DNA of 64,000 nt, from positions 3,100,001-3,164,000 of the forward strand of contig NZ_CP026115.2 in assembly GCF_009883635.2 (NCBI RefSeq). Reading direction: 5' to 3'. The position numbers and the translations under genes are program-made. The number at the start of each line of letters is the position of its first letter. The first letter of the stretch is position 1. Shown here piece after piece: positions 1 through 7,589 of this stretch. The stretch is from Pseudomonas putida. Lineage in GTDB: Bacteria; Pseudomonadota; Gammaproteobacteria; Pseudomonadales; Pseudomonadaceae. The notes beneath the pieces were generated by a model, which made no database searches, had not been told where the DNA came from, and worked only from the letters and a program-made list of their open reading frames with translations.

Positions 1-1
1 T

Positions 2-25
2 GTGATGCGCAAGCCACAGGCATGA
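2..25 (+). CDS. Possible 3' end of the preceding gene (bioC position)
   Basis: Frame 2 is open from the window edge to a TGA at 23-25 and would end a protein in VMRKPQA, 10 bases before bioD. In pseudomonads bioC precedes bioD, so this may be its last codons. The frame starting at base 1 is also open and stops at 37-39, overlapping the bioD start, so the choice of frame is a guess from only a few codons. Confidence 0.3.
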   Translation: MMRKPQA

Positions 26-35
26 GAGGAGCGAC

Positions 36-716
36 ATGAGCCAGGCCTATTTCATAGCCGGGACCGACACCGATGTCGGCAAGACCACCATCGCGGCGGG
101 GCTGCTGCATGCGGCACGGTTGCAGGGGCTGAGTACCTTGGGCGCGAAGCCGGTGGCTTCAGGTTGCACGATGACGCCTAAGGGCCTGCGCAATAGTGAT
201 GCCCAGGCGCTGATCGACGAAAGCTCGGTCAAGCTCGCCTACGAAGAGGTCAACCCGTATGCCTTCGAGCCGGCCATTGCACCGCACGTGGCGGCCCGGG
301 AGGCGGGTGTTGCGCTGGAAGTCGCCGTGTTGTCCAGGGCCATGCGCCATGTGCTGGACCAGGGGGCAGACTTCACCCTGGTCGAAGGTGCGGGCGGTTG
401 GCGGGTACCATTGTCCAACCACGCCAACCTGTCGGACCTGGCAATTGCCCTCAAGCTGCCGGTGATTCTGGTGGTCGGGGTGCGCCTGGGCTGCATCAAC
501 CACGCGCTGCTCAGTGCTGAAGCCATTGCTCGGGACGGGCTGCAGCTGGCGGGCTGGGTGGCGAACATCATCGAACCGCGGACTTCGCGGCTGGAGGAAA
601 ACCTCGCCAGCCTGGCGGAGCGTTTGCCTGCGCCGTGCCTGGGGCGGGTGCCGAAGCTCAAGCAGGCTACGGCGGATGCCGTGGCGGAGCACCTGCAACT
701 CGACTTGCTGGATTGA
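36..716 (+). CDS. bioD: ATP-dependent dethiobiotin synthetase BioD
   Basis: BioD closes the ureido ring of dethiobiotin from 7,8-diaminopelargonate, CO2 and ATP, the step before biotin synthase, in the cytoplasm. The 226-residue protein starts with the family P-loop GTDTDVGKTT at residues 9-18 and carries VEGAGGW near residue 117, the second conserved nucleotide/substrate motif. Its length matches the family (about 225 residues). The ATG at 36 has a strong ribosome binding site (gaggag, 25-30). It is the last gene of a biotin operon that enters the window from the left, and the next gene starts about 125 bases downstream. Nothing is unusual in the reading frame. Confidence 0.96.
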   Translation: MSQAYFIAGTDTDVGKTTIAAGLLHAARLQGLSTLGAKPVASGCTMTPKGLRNSDAQALIDESSVKLAYEEVNPYAFEPAIAPHVAAREAGVALEVAVLSRAMRHVLDQGADFTLVEGAGGWRVPLSNHANLSDLAIALKLPVILVVGVRLGCINHALLSAEAIARDGLQLAGWVANIIEPRTSRLEENLASLAERLPAPCLGRVPKLKQATADAVAEHLQLDLLD

Positions 717-840
717 GAGCTGGCAGGTATGCCCAGGGCCTATCAAGTAGCACTGGGCCATTAGGGATTTAAACGGGCCTTTTCGCGCCTGGCCTGCTTT
801 AATTAGCCCTGTTCATATCCAGCGTCATTGGAGTTCTGAC

Positions 841-1137
841 ATGGAAATCACCGGCAGCACCGCGTACTACGCCGGCCTCAACGCCATCTACAACGGCCAG
901 AACCGCGTCGATCAGGCCGCCGGCCAGATCGCCAATGCCTCGGTCGAGCGCGCCGCCACCAGCCAGTCCAGCGACTTCCAGGCCGAGCGCCTGCGCGGGG
1001 TCGACCGCAGCCAGCAGATGGACCTGGCAACCAGCACCGTGCAATTGAACCTGGGCAAGACCGAGGTCGAACTCGGTGCAAAGGTGGCCAAGGCTTCCGA
1101 CGAAATGCTTGGGCGGTTCATCGATACCTACGCCTGA
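841..1137 (+). CDS. Small protein resembling joined ends of a flagellar rod protein
   Basis: This 98-residue protein is unannotated in my memory beyond 'hypothetical', and has a counterpart between bioD and the acyl-CoA dehydrogenase gene in P. aeruginosa. The N-terminal 30 residues (a Leu/Ala-rich helix ending in IANAS) look like the N-terminal helix of FlgB/C/F/G rod and hook proteins, whose signature is NIANAxT. The last 35 residues (MDLATSTVQLN, then KVAKASDEMLGRF) look like the C-terminal axial helix of the same family, whose signature is KVIKTADEML. The large middle domain of true rod proteins is absent. No signal peptide or membrane segment is seen. It starts at an ATG directly after ggagttctgac. 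No flagellar genes are nearby, so its role is unknown. Confidence 0.8.
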   Translation: MEITGSTAYYAGLNAIYNGQNRVDQAAGQIANASVERAATSQSSDFQAERLRGVDRSQQMDLATSTVQLNLGKTEVELGAKVAKASDEMLGRFIDTYA

Positions 1138-1159
1138 TTCCGACAGACCGACAGCTACC

Positions 1160-1253
1160 TCTGTGGGAGCGGGCTTGCCCCGCGAATGCGGCAGAACAGA
1201 CAACCTATCCTGTCTGGGCTGGCGCTTTCGCGGGTCAAGCCCGCTCCCACAGT
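1160..1253. repeat. Inverted pair of REP elements
   Basis: Two head-to-head copies of the pseudomonad REP sequence lie at about 1162-1186 (tgtgggagcgggcttg start) and 1227-1252 (its reverse complement), separated by about 40 bases. Together they can fold into a large hairpin downstream of the 98-residue gene. Such pairs are abundant in P. putida genomes and are thought to be spread by REP-associated transposases. Confidence 0.9.
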
Positions 1254-1355
1254 CGTTTCTGAGGGCATTTTTGCACAATGGCATAAACGCCATCTTTCGC
1301 GGCGTAAATGGCACTATAGTCCCTCCTTGACATCGGGCGGTCCTAAACGTAAGTT

Positions 1356-1371
1356 TCAAACAACTGTTTGA
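1356..1371. promoter_or_regulatory. Perfect PsrA-type operator
   Basis: The sequence tcaaacaactgtttga is an inverted repeat, CAAAC-N4-GTTTG with matching flanking bases, about 70 bases before the acyl-CoA dehydrogenase start codon. It fits the published binding consensus of PsrA, a TetR-family repressor relieved by long-chain fatty acids, G/C-AAAC-N2-4-GTTTG/C. The P. aeruginosa orthologue of this gene (PA0506) is a known PsrA target. Binding itself is inferred here. Confidence 0.75.
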
Positions 1372-1439
1372 CCGAAAGCCGACAAGAGCTGGTCGGTATC
1401 AGCGGTCCCCTACCGAACTCATCACAGAGGTTCATCGCA

Positions 1440-3245
1440 ATGCCTGATTACAAAGCCCCCTTGCGTGATATTCGTTTCGTTCGCGACGAGCTGCTCGGCT
1501 ACGAGGCGCACTATCAGAGCCTGCCGGGTTGCCAGGACGCCACACCGGACATGGTCGACGCGATCCTGGAAGAAGGCGCGAAGTTCTGTGAGCAGGTGCT
1601 GTCGCCGCTGAACCGTGTCGGTGACCAGGAAGGCTGCACCTGGAGCGAGTCGGGCGTGAAGACCCCGACCGGTTTCAAGGCTGCCTACGAGCAGTTCGTG
1701 GAAGGTGGCTGGCCGAGCCTGGCGCATGACGTCGAGCACGGCGGCCAGGGCCTGCCAGAGTCGCTGGGCCTGGCCCTGAGCGAAATGGTCGGCGGTTCCA
1801 ACTGGTCGTGGGGCATGTACCCAGGCCTGTCCCACGGCGCGATGAACACCATCTCCGCGCACGGCACCGCCGAGCAACAGCACACCTACCTGACCAAACT
1901 GGTGTCCGGCGAGTGGACCGGCACCATGTGCCTGACCGAGCCACACTGCGGTACCGACCTGGGCATGCTGCGCACCAAGGCCGAGCCACAGGCCGACGGC
2001 AGCTACAAAGTCTCCGGCACCAAGATCTTCATTTCGGCCGGCGAACACGACATGGCCGACAACATCGTCCACATCGTGCTGGCGCGTCTGCCGGATGCTC
2101 CGGCTGGCACCAAAGGTATCTCGCTGTTCATCGTGCCGAAGTTCCTGCCCAACGCCGAAGGCGGCGTGGGTGAGCGCAACGGCGTGAGCTGTGGCTCGAT
2201 CGAGCACAAGATGGGCATCCACGGCAACGCCACCTGCGTGATGAACTTCGACGCTGCCACCGGCTACCTGATCGGCCCGGCCAACAAAGGCCTGAACTGC
2301 ATGTTCACCTTCATGAACACCGCACGCCTGGGTACTGCGCTGCAGGGCCTGGCCCACGCCGAAGTGGCCTTCCAGGGTGGCCTGAAATATGCCCGTGAAC
2401 GCCTGCAGATGCGTTCTCTGACCGGCCCGAAAGCACCGGACAAAGCCGCTGACCCGATCATCGTCCACCCGGACGTGCGTCGCATGCTGCTGACTATGAA
2501 GGCCTTCGCTGAAGGCAACCGCGCGATGGTGTACTTCACCGCCAAGCAGGTGGACATCGTCAAGTACAGCCAGGACGAGGAAGAGCGCAAGAAGGCCGAC
2601 GCCCTGCTGGCGTTCCTGACCCCGATCGCCAAGGCATTCATGACCGAGGTCGGCTTCGAGGCTGCCAACCACGGTGTGCAGATCTACGGTGGCCACGGCT
2701 TCATCGCCGAGTGGGGCATGGAGCAGAACGTGCGCGACAGCCGCATCTCCATGCTGTACGAAGGCACCACCGGCATCCAGGCCCTCGACCTGCTGGGCCG
2801 CAAGGTGCTGATGACCCAGGGCGAAGCGCTCAAGGGCTTCACCAAGATCGTGCACAAGTTCTGCCAGGCGCAGGAAGGCAATGACGCGGTCAAGGAGTTC
2901 GTCGAGCCATTGGCTGCGCTGAACAAGGAGTGGGGCGAGCTGACCATGAAAGTGGGCATGGCCGCGATGAAGGACCGCGAGGAAGTCGGTGCTGCATCGG
3001 TGGATTACCTGATGTATTCCGGTTACGCGTGCCTGGCCTACTTCTGGGCTGACATCGCCCGCCTGGCGGCTGAAAAACTGGCAGCCGGCACCAGCGAAGA
3101 AGGCTTCTACACCGCCAAGCTGCAGACCGCGCGCTTCTACTTCCAGCGCATCCTGCCGCGCACCCGTGCTCACGTGGCCACCATGCTGTCGGGTGCCAAC
3201 AACCTGATGGACATGAAAGAAGAAGACTTCTCGCTGGGTTACTAA
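1440..3245 (+). CDS. Acyl-CoA dehydrogenase (long form, FadE1/PA0506-like)
   Basis: FAD-dependent enzyme of the first step of beta-oxidation, forming trans-2-enoyl-CoA. At 601 residues it is longer than classical 380-residue acyl-CoA dehydrogenases because of an extra C-terminal helical domain, as in the PA0506/PP_0368 group. The flavin-binding motif [13 protein letters not shown] is at about residues 163-175, and [16 protein letters not shown] near residue 440 contains the expected catalytic glutamate. The ATG at 1440 is chosen over an upstream in-frame start because cagagg lies 10 bases before it and the paralogue starts the same way ([10 protein letters not shown]). P. putida PP_0368 was described as an inducible phenylacyl-CoA dehydrogenase, so aromatic acyl chains are a possible substrate. 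A PsrA-type box precedes it and a strong terminator follows it. Confidence 0.93.
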   Translation: MPDYKAPLRDIRFVRDELLGYEAHYQSLPGCQDATPDMVDAILEEGAKFCEQVLSPLNRVGDQEGCTWSESGVKTPTGFKAAYEQFVEGGWPSLAHDVEHGGQGLPESLGLALSEMVGGSNWSWGMYPGLSHGAMNTISAHGTAEQQHTYLTKLVSGEWTGTMCLTEPHCGTDLGMLRTKAEPQADGSYKVSGTKIFISAGEHDMADNIVHIVLARLPDAPAGTKGISLFIVPKFLPNAEGGVGERNGVSCGSIEHKMGIHGNATCVMNFDAATGYLIGPANKGLNCMFTFMNTARLGTALQGLAHAEVAFQGGLKYARERLQMRSLTGPKAPDKAADPIIVHPDVRRMLLTMKAFAEGNRAMVYFTAKQVDIVKYSQDEEERKKADALLAFLTPIAKAFMTEVGFEAANHGVQIYGGHGFIAEWGMEQNVRDSRISMLYEGTTGIQALDLLGRKVLMTQGEALKGFTKIVHKFCQAQEGNDAVKEFVEPLAALNKEWGELTMKVGMAAMKDREEVGAASVDYLMYSGYACLAYFWADIARLAAEKLAAGTSEEGFYTAKLQTARFYFQRILPRTRAHVATMLSGANNLMDMKEEDFSLGY

Positions 3246-3262
3246 GCCCGGGTGAGGTACTG

Positions 3263-3299
3263 AAAAAAACGCCGCTCCTAGTGATCGGCGTTTTTTTTT
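3263..3299 (+). terminator. Rho-independent terminator after acyl-CoA dehydrogenase
   Basis: A run of A, the stem aacgccg, a loop, then cggcgtt and nine or more T form a clear intrinsic terminator about 20 bases after the stop codon. The A run on the other side makes it potentially bidirectional. Confidence 0.9.
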
Positions 3300-3775
3300 G
3301 GCTTTAAATTTTAATTAGACCTAATCGGGCCTGTCTGCATTGTTTCAATACGTTTAAATAAGCATAGCTGGCGCAGCGCAACTTTCGTGCGCGTGCTGCT
3401 TTCGTTCTTCTTCACGTATTAGCTTGGTTTTATTCCACACTTCTCCAACTATTGGTCAGCCGTTCTGTATGAGATAGCAAATACGTTGCCAGGTTTTACC
3501 TAAGCGCAGGATGCCTGCGAGCTGGGAATTCTGGCGTCTGTGAACGCTTCGTGAACGCAACATGGGGAATGCCACCCACTAGTGGGGGCGAATTTGCACC
3601 GGAACTGAGTAAGTTGGGTGATCAGTATTTATTGGTATGAACACGTAAATAAACCGATATAAAAAATCACTGAATGTTTCGCACCGAAATACTTTGTTAC
3701 AGCTATGGTGGCATTAAGCGCACTTAGTTGCGTGAACGATCAGCCTGAAAAACCTGAGCCGTCGGGAAGTCCATC
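3300..3775. other. AT-rich non-coding stretch before the di-haem gene
   Basis: About 475 bases without a supportable gene. The base composition is visibly richer in A+T than the neighbours, especially around 3300-3480 and 3610-3720 (for example ccgatataaaaaatcac). A widely spaced inverted repeat, tttatt at 3628-3633 and aataaa at 3648-3653, lies in a region that could hold the promoter of the di-haem gene. I see no repeat ends, integrase or tRNA that would define an insertion boundary. Confidence 0.6.
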
Positions 3776-5905
3776 ATGGTCGACTATCTGAGTAACTTGC
3801 GAATCCCTCGTCTGGCCTGTGCGATAGCGATGACACTCGCCGCCGGCCTTCCTTTGACCTGCGCTCGGGCCGCGGACCCGGCCGAGACCGAGCCGGTGAC
3901 GCCGGAAGTGCCTACCCTGCAGTCACTGCGTGGCATGACGCCGCCGGACCCCTCGGGTACCGAAGGTGGCCGCAAGGTCGACCTGATGTCCGATTATGTG
4001 ATCAATCGCGGGGCGGTGGTGCTGTTGGGCAAGGCCCTGTTCTGGGACATGGCGATCGGCAGTGACGGGGCCACCGCCTGCGCTTCCTGCCACTACCACG
4101 CGGGTGTCGATCACCGGGTCACCAACCAGATCAACCCCGGCCAAGCCAATACCAATGCCAACGTCGCGTCGATCTTCAACAAGCCGTTCACGGCCGCTGA
4201 TATTCCCGGCGACGTGCCGAGCTACGCCATGCGTTCCGGTGGCAAGGGCGGCCCGAACTACACGTTGAAAAAGGGCGACTTCCCCACCCACGTGCTGGCC
4301 AACCCCCTGGATCGCAACTCGGCGATCGTCTATTCGAGTGATGACGTCATCGGCTCGCAAGGTGTGTTCGATGCCAACTTCGTCAAACCCCGTCAATCGC
4401 GCTACGACAAATGCACCCAGCAACCGGACGGCATCTTCCAGGTGGGTGGCATCAACGTGCGCCGGAGCACCGGTCGCAATGCGCCGTCGGTGATCAATGC
4501 AGCCTTCAACGTACGCAACTTCTGGGATGGGCGGGCCAACAACGTGTTCAACGGCTTCTCGCCGTTCGGTAATCGCGACCCTGACGCGGGGATCTTCGTG
4601 ACCAAGGATGGCAGTGGCGTGGCGGCCAAGGTGCGGCTGGCCCTCAAGGATGCCTCGGCCGCCTCGCAAGCCGTCGGGCCTCCCGGCAGTGCGGTGGAAA
4701 TGTCCTGTGGCGGGCGCACCTTCGCCGACATTGGCCGGCGCATGCTAGACACCATGATGCTCAAGGGGCAGAAGATCTCGCCGACCGATTCGGTACTCGG
4801 GCCTGTCTCCAGTGCCCGTCGGCCGACCTATCGCGAGCTGATCAAGAACGCCTTCCAGCCCCGCCTGTGGAATGCCACGCAGCAGGTTCTGCTGGGCAGT
4901 GAGCCCTACTCCCAGATGGAAGCGAACTTCCCGCTGTTCTTCGGGCTGGCGATCCAGATGTACGAGGCCACGCTGATCTCCGACCAGGCGCCACTCGATG
5001 CCTATTTGCAGGGCGACCACACCGCCATGAATGCCCAGCAGGTGCAGGGCATGGAGCTGTTCCTGGGCAAGGGCAAGTGTGTCGCCTGCCATGGGGGCGC
5101 CGAGTTGACCAACGCGGGAAGCCGGCTGTTGTTCCAGCCTCATGAGCGCATCGAGCGCATGGTCATGGCCGACGGCCTGACCACGCTCTACGACAACGGG
5201 TTCTACAACACCGGTGTGCGCCCGACCTCCGAGGACCTGGCGCTGGGTGGCTCGGACGCCTGGGGCAATCCTCTGTCCTTCACCCGCGAGTACAACACCC
5301 AGCTGCAAGGTGGGAATATTCCTGACCCACTGGAAGTCGATGTGTGCACCTTCGAGGCGCCGCTGAGCGCAGCGGTTCCCTGCGACCCGACCCTCAAGCC
5401 CAGTGTCGGTTTCCGCGACTCGGTCGATGGCGCCTTCAAGACCCCGACCCTGCGTAACATTGCCTTGACCGGGCCGTACTTCCACAACGGCAGCCGGGCA
5501 ACGCTGCAGCAGGTGATGGAGTTCTACAACCGCGGCGGTGACCGGCGTGGCGAGGACGCCAGCAACACCAGCGGCTTCGAGCACCCGGCAGTCAATCAGC
5601 ACAACGGCTCCAACCTTGATCCGGACATGACCGCGCTGAACTTGACCCCGGATGAAGTGGATGCACTGGTCAAGTTCATGGAAGTCGGCTTGACCGACCC
5701 GCGCGTCGCCTGGGAGCGGGCACCGTTCGATCACCCGTCACTGATACTGCCGCAGGGTGAGAAGGGCGATGAGAACGCGGTTACGCAAAAGCCGGGCAGT
5801 ACCTCACGGCAAGCGTTGGACGCCGATTTCCAGCTCAATGCCGTGGGTGCCTCAGGGCGCTCCACTGCGCAGGGGGCACTGCTGCCGTTCAACAACGACC
5901 TGTAA
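3776..5905 (+). CDS. Secreted di-haem c-type protein of the MauG / cytochrome c peroxidase superfamily
   Basis: A 709-residue protein with a signal peptide (hydrophobic stretch about residues 13-28, likely cleaved after ARA near residue 33). It has two CxxCH haem c sites: CASCH at 102-106, within a GKALFWD...GSDG..ACASCH context, and CVACH at 435-439. The C-terminal part (FKTPTLRNIALTGPYFHNG, then MEFYNRGGD) is the conserved second half of bacterial di-haem peroxidases. Classical CcpA and MauG are about 330-380 residues, so the roughly 330 residues between the two haems include large insertions. It could be a peroxidase, a MauG-like protein-modifying enzyme or an oxygenase distantly like RoxA; the sequence does not decide. 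The gene has its own AT-rich leader, stands between two genes that are neighbours in related genomes as I remember them, and may be an accessory insertion. The ATG at 3776 has only a weak ribosome site; a second Met at residue 19 would shorten the signal peptide. Confidence 0.85.
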   Translation: MVDYLSNLRIPRLACAIAMTLAAGLPLTCARAADPAETEPVTPEVPTLQSLRGMTPPDPSGTEGGRKVDLMSDYVINRGAVVLLGKALFWDMAIGSDGATACASCHYHAGVDHRVTNQINPGQANTNANVASIFNKPFTAADIPGDVPSYAMRSGGKGGPNYTLKKGDFPTHVLANPLDRNSAIVYSSDDVIGSQGVFDANFVKPRQSRYDKCTQQPDGIFQVGGINVRRSTGRNAPSVINAAFNVRNFWDGRANNVFNGFSPFGNRDPDAGIFVTKDGSGVAAKVRLALKDASAASQAVGPPGSAVEMSCGGRTFADIGRRMLDTMMLKGQKISPTDSVLGPVSSARRPTYRELIKNAFQPRLWNATQQVLLGSEPYSQMEANFPLFFGLAIQMYEATLISDQAPLDAYLQGDHTAMNAQQVQGMELFLGKGKCVACHGGAELTNAGSRLLFQPHERIERMVMADGLTTLYDNGFYNTGVRPTSEDLALGGSDAWGNPLSFTREYNTQLQGGNIPDPLEVDVCTFEAPLSAAVPCDPTLKPSVGFRDSVDGAFKTPTLRNIALTGPYFHNGSRATLQQVMEFYNRGGDRRGEDASNTSGFEHPAVNQHNGSNLDPDMTALNLTPDEVDALVKFMEVGLTDPRVAWERAPFDHPSLILPQGEKGDENAVTQKPGSTSRQALDADFQLNAVGASGRSTAQGALLPFNNDL

Positions 5906-5913
5906 CGCTACCC

Positions 5914-6034
5914 CCTGTGGGAGCGGCCTTGTGTCGCGAAAGGGCCGCACAGCGGCCCCGAGGTTTCAGAGTGCATGCATAGATCGCTGGGGCTGCTACG
6001 CAGCCCTTTCGCGACGCAAGGCCGCTCCTACACA
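5914..6034. repeat. Inverted pair of REP elements with inner hairpin
   Basis: A REP copy at about 5915-5943 (gtgggagcggccttg) and its reverse complement at about 6005-6032 (caaggccgctcctac) enclose a further perfect hairpin gggccgc-aca-gcggccc at 5941-5957. The pair fills most of the gap after the di-haem gene and may act as its transcription end. It is a variant (gcggccttgtgtcgcgaa) of the other REP pairs in the window. Confidence 0.85.
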
Positions 6035-6183
6035 ACGATCGCGGTGGCTTTCAGTTACAAGAAAAGCTCAAGCCTTCGACCCCCGCTGCCGTTAACCCCA
6101 CCGGTGTACTCATCTATTCACGTGTGCTGCCGATGAAGTGAAGGCACAATGCTATTATTGATCTGCCGGGTCGGAGATTGCCC

Positions 6184-7467
6184 TTGTTTCGTCTAAACGC
6201 TGTTCGCGCGAGCCATTTCCTGCCTTCGCTGTTTTTGCTGTTGGCTGGGCTTGCGGCGGCCTATGTGAGAGACCTCAGCGTCTTCTTCACATCACTGTTC
6301 AACGTCCTCCCCACCCTGGTCCTGCTGCTGGGCGGTGCCTACTGCGCCGTGTATCGCCGCCAGCGTGAGCTGTTCCTCATGGTCACGGTGTACATCGCCT
6401 ATTTCCTGCTCGATACCCAGACCGACTTCTATCGTGACAACGGCCGCGTGCGCGAGGATGCGGCCGTGATCTTCCACCTGGTGTGTCTGTTGTTACCTGC
6501 CTTATACGGGCTGTTCGGCGCCTGGCAGGAACGTACCCATCTGGCCCAGGACCTGCTGGCCCGCTTCGCCGTGCTGTTTGCCGTCGGCAGCGTGGCCGTG
6601 GCCCTGGAACAAAGCTTCCCGCAAGCGCTGCTGGCCTGGTTGGCGGAAATCCGCTGGCCGTCGCTGCATGGCCAGTGGATGAGCCTGATCCAGATGGTCT
6701 ACCCGGTGTTCTTCGTGGTGTTTGTCTTGCTGGTCGTGCAATACCTGCGCGAGCCCCGGCCCTTGCATGCGGCGCAGCTGATCGGCCTGGTCGGTATCTT
6801 CTGGATGCTGCCCAAGACCTTCATCCTGCCCTTTACCCTGAACATCATGTGCAGCCAGGTGATGCTGATGATTGCCGCCGCGGTCTCGCACGAGGCCTAT
6901 CAGATGGCCTTCCGTGACGAACTGACCGGTTTGCCTGGGCGCCGTGCGTTGAACGAGCGCATGCAACGCCTGGGTCGCAATTACGTGATCGCGATGACCG
7001 ACGTCGACCACTTCAAGAAATTCAACGACACCCACGGCCATGATGTCGGTGACCAGGTGCTGCGGCTGGTCGCCAGCCGGTTGTCCAAGGTCACCGGCGG
7101 TGGCCGCGCCTATCGTTACGGTGGCGAAGAATTCGCCCTGGTGTTTGCCGGCAAGACTGCCGAAGAGTGCGTACCGCACGTGGAAGCGGTACGCGAGCTG
7201 ATCGCCAACTACACCATGCACCTGCGTGACCAGAACAGCCGCCCGCAGGACGATTCCGCCGGGCGTCAGCGCCGTAGCGGCAGCGCCGGTGGTACGGTCT
7301 CGGTAACCATCAGCATCGGCGTCGCCGAGCGGCTGGTCGATCATCGCAACCCGGAGGAAGTGCTCAAGTCCGCCGATCAGGCGCTTTACAGCGCCAAGGG
7401 TGCAGGGCGCAACTGTGTCATGGTTTATGGTCAACAATCTCAGCGCGGGGCAGTGCGGATGGCGTGA
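6184..7467 (+). CDS. Membrane-bound GGDEF diguanylate cyclase
   Basis: Predicted to make the second messenger c-di-GMP from two GTP at the inner membrane. The N-terminal ~230 residues hold six or seven hydrophobic segments with no recognisable sensor fold. The C-terminal catalytic domain begins at DELTGLPGRRAL (about residue 242) and has the active-site motif GGEEF near residue 313. An in-domain stretch rich in R, S and G (QDDSAGRQRRSGSAGG) is an insertion before the SISIGVA strand. I chose the TTG at 6184 because cggag is 7 bases before it; the earlier TTG at 6178 would lie only one base after that site. No ATG is available at the N-terminus. No I-site RxxD five residues before GGEEF is evident, so product inhibition is doubtful. 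Confidence 0.9.
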   Translation: MFRLNAVRASHFLPSLFLLLAGLAAAYVRDLSVFFTSLFNVLPTLVLLLGGAYCAVYRRQRELFLMVTVYIAYFLLDTQTDFYRDNGRVREDAAVIFHLVCLLLPALYGLFGAWQERTHLAQDLLARFAVLFAVGSVAVALEQSFPQALLAWLAEIRWPSLHGQWMSLIQMVYPVFFVVFVLLVVQYLREPRPLHAAQLIGLVGIFWMLPKTFILPFTLNIMCSQVMLMIAAAVSHEAYQMAFRDELTGLPGRRALNERMQRLGRNYVIAMTDVDHFKKFNDTHGHDVGDQVLRLVASRLSKVTGGGRAYRYGGEEFALVFAGKTAEECVPHVEAVRELIANYTMHLRDQNSRPQDDSAGRQRRSGSAGGTVSVTISIGVAERLVDHRNPEEVLKSADQALYSAKGAGRNCVMVYGQQSQRGAVRMA

Positions 7468-7589
7468 CTGGAACAGACTACATGGTCGCGTGATGACCCT
7501 ATGTCTCGCAAAAGTTGTTCGGTTACACTGGATTCAACCCCGGGTTGCTTTTTCACGAGCCGCCCCGACCCGACCAGCGAGAGGTTGTC

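Noticed and set aside
1422..3173. A 583-codon minus-strand open frame over the acyl-CoA dehydrogenase
   Set aside because: Shadow; it is rich in His, Val and Gly, and the sense gene has an operator, ribosome site and terminator.
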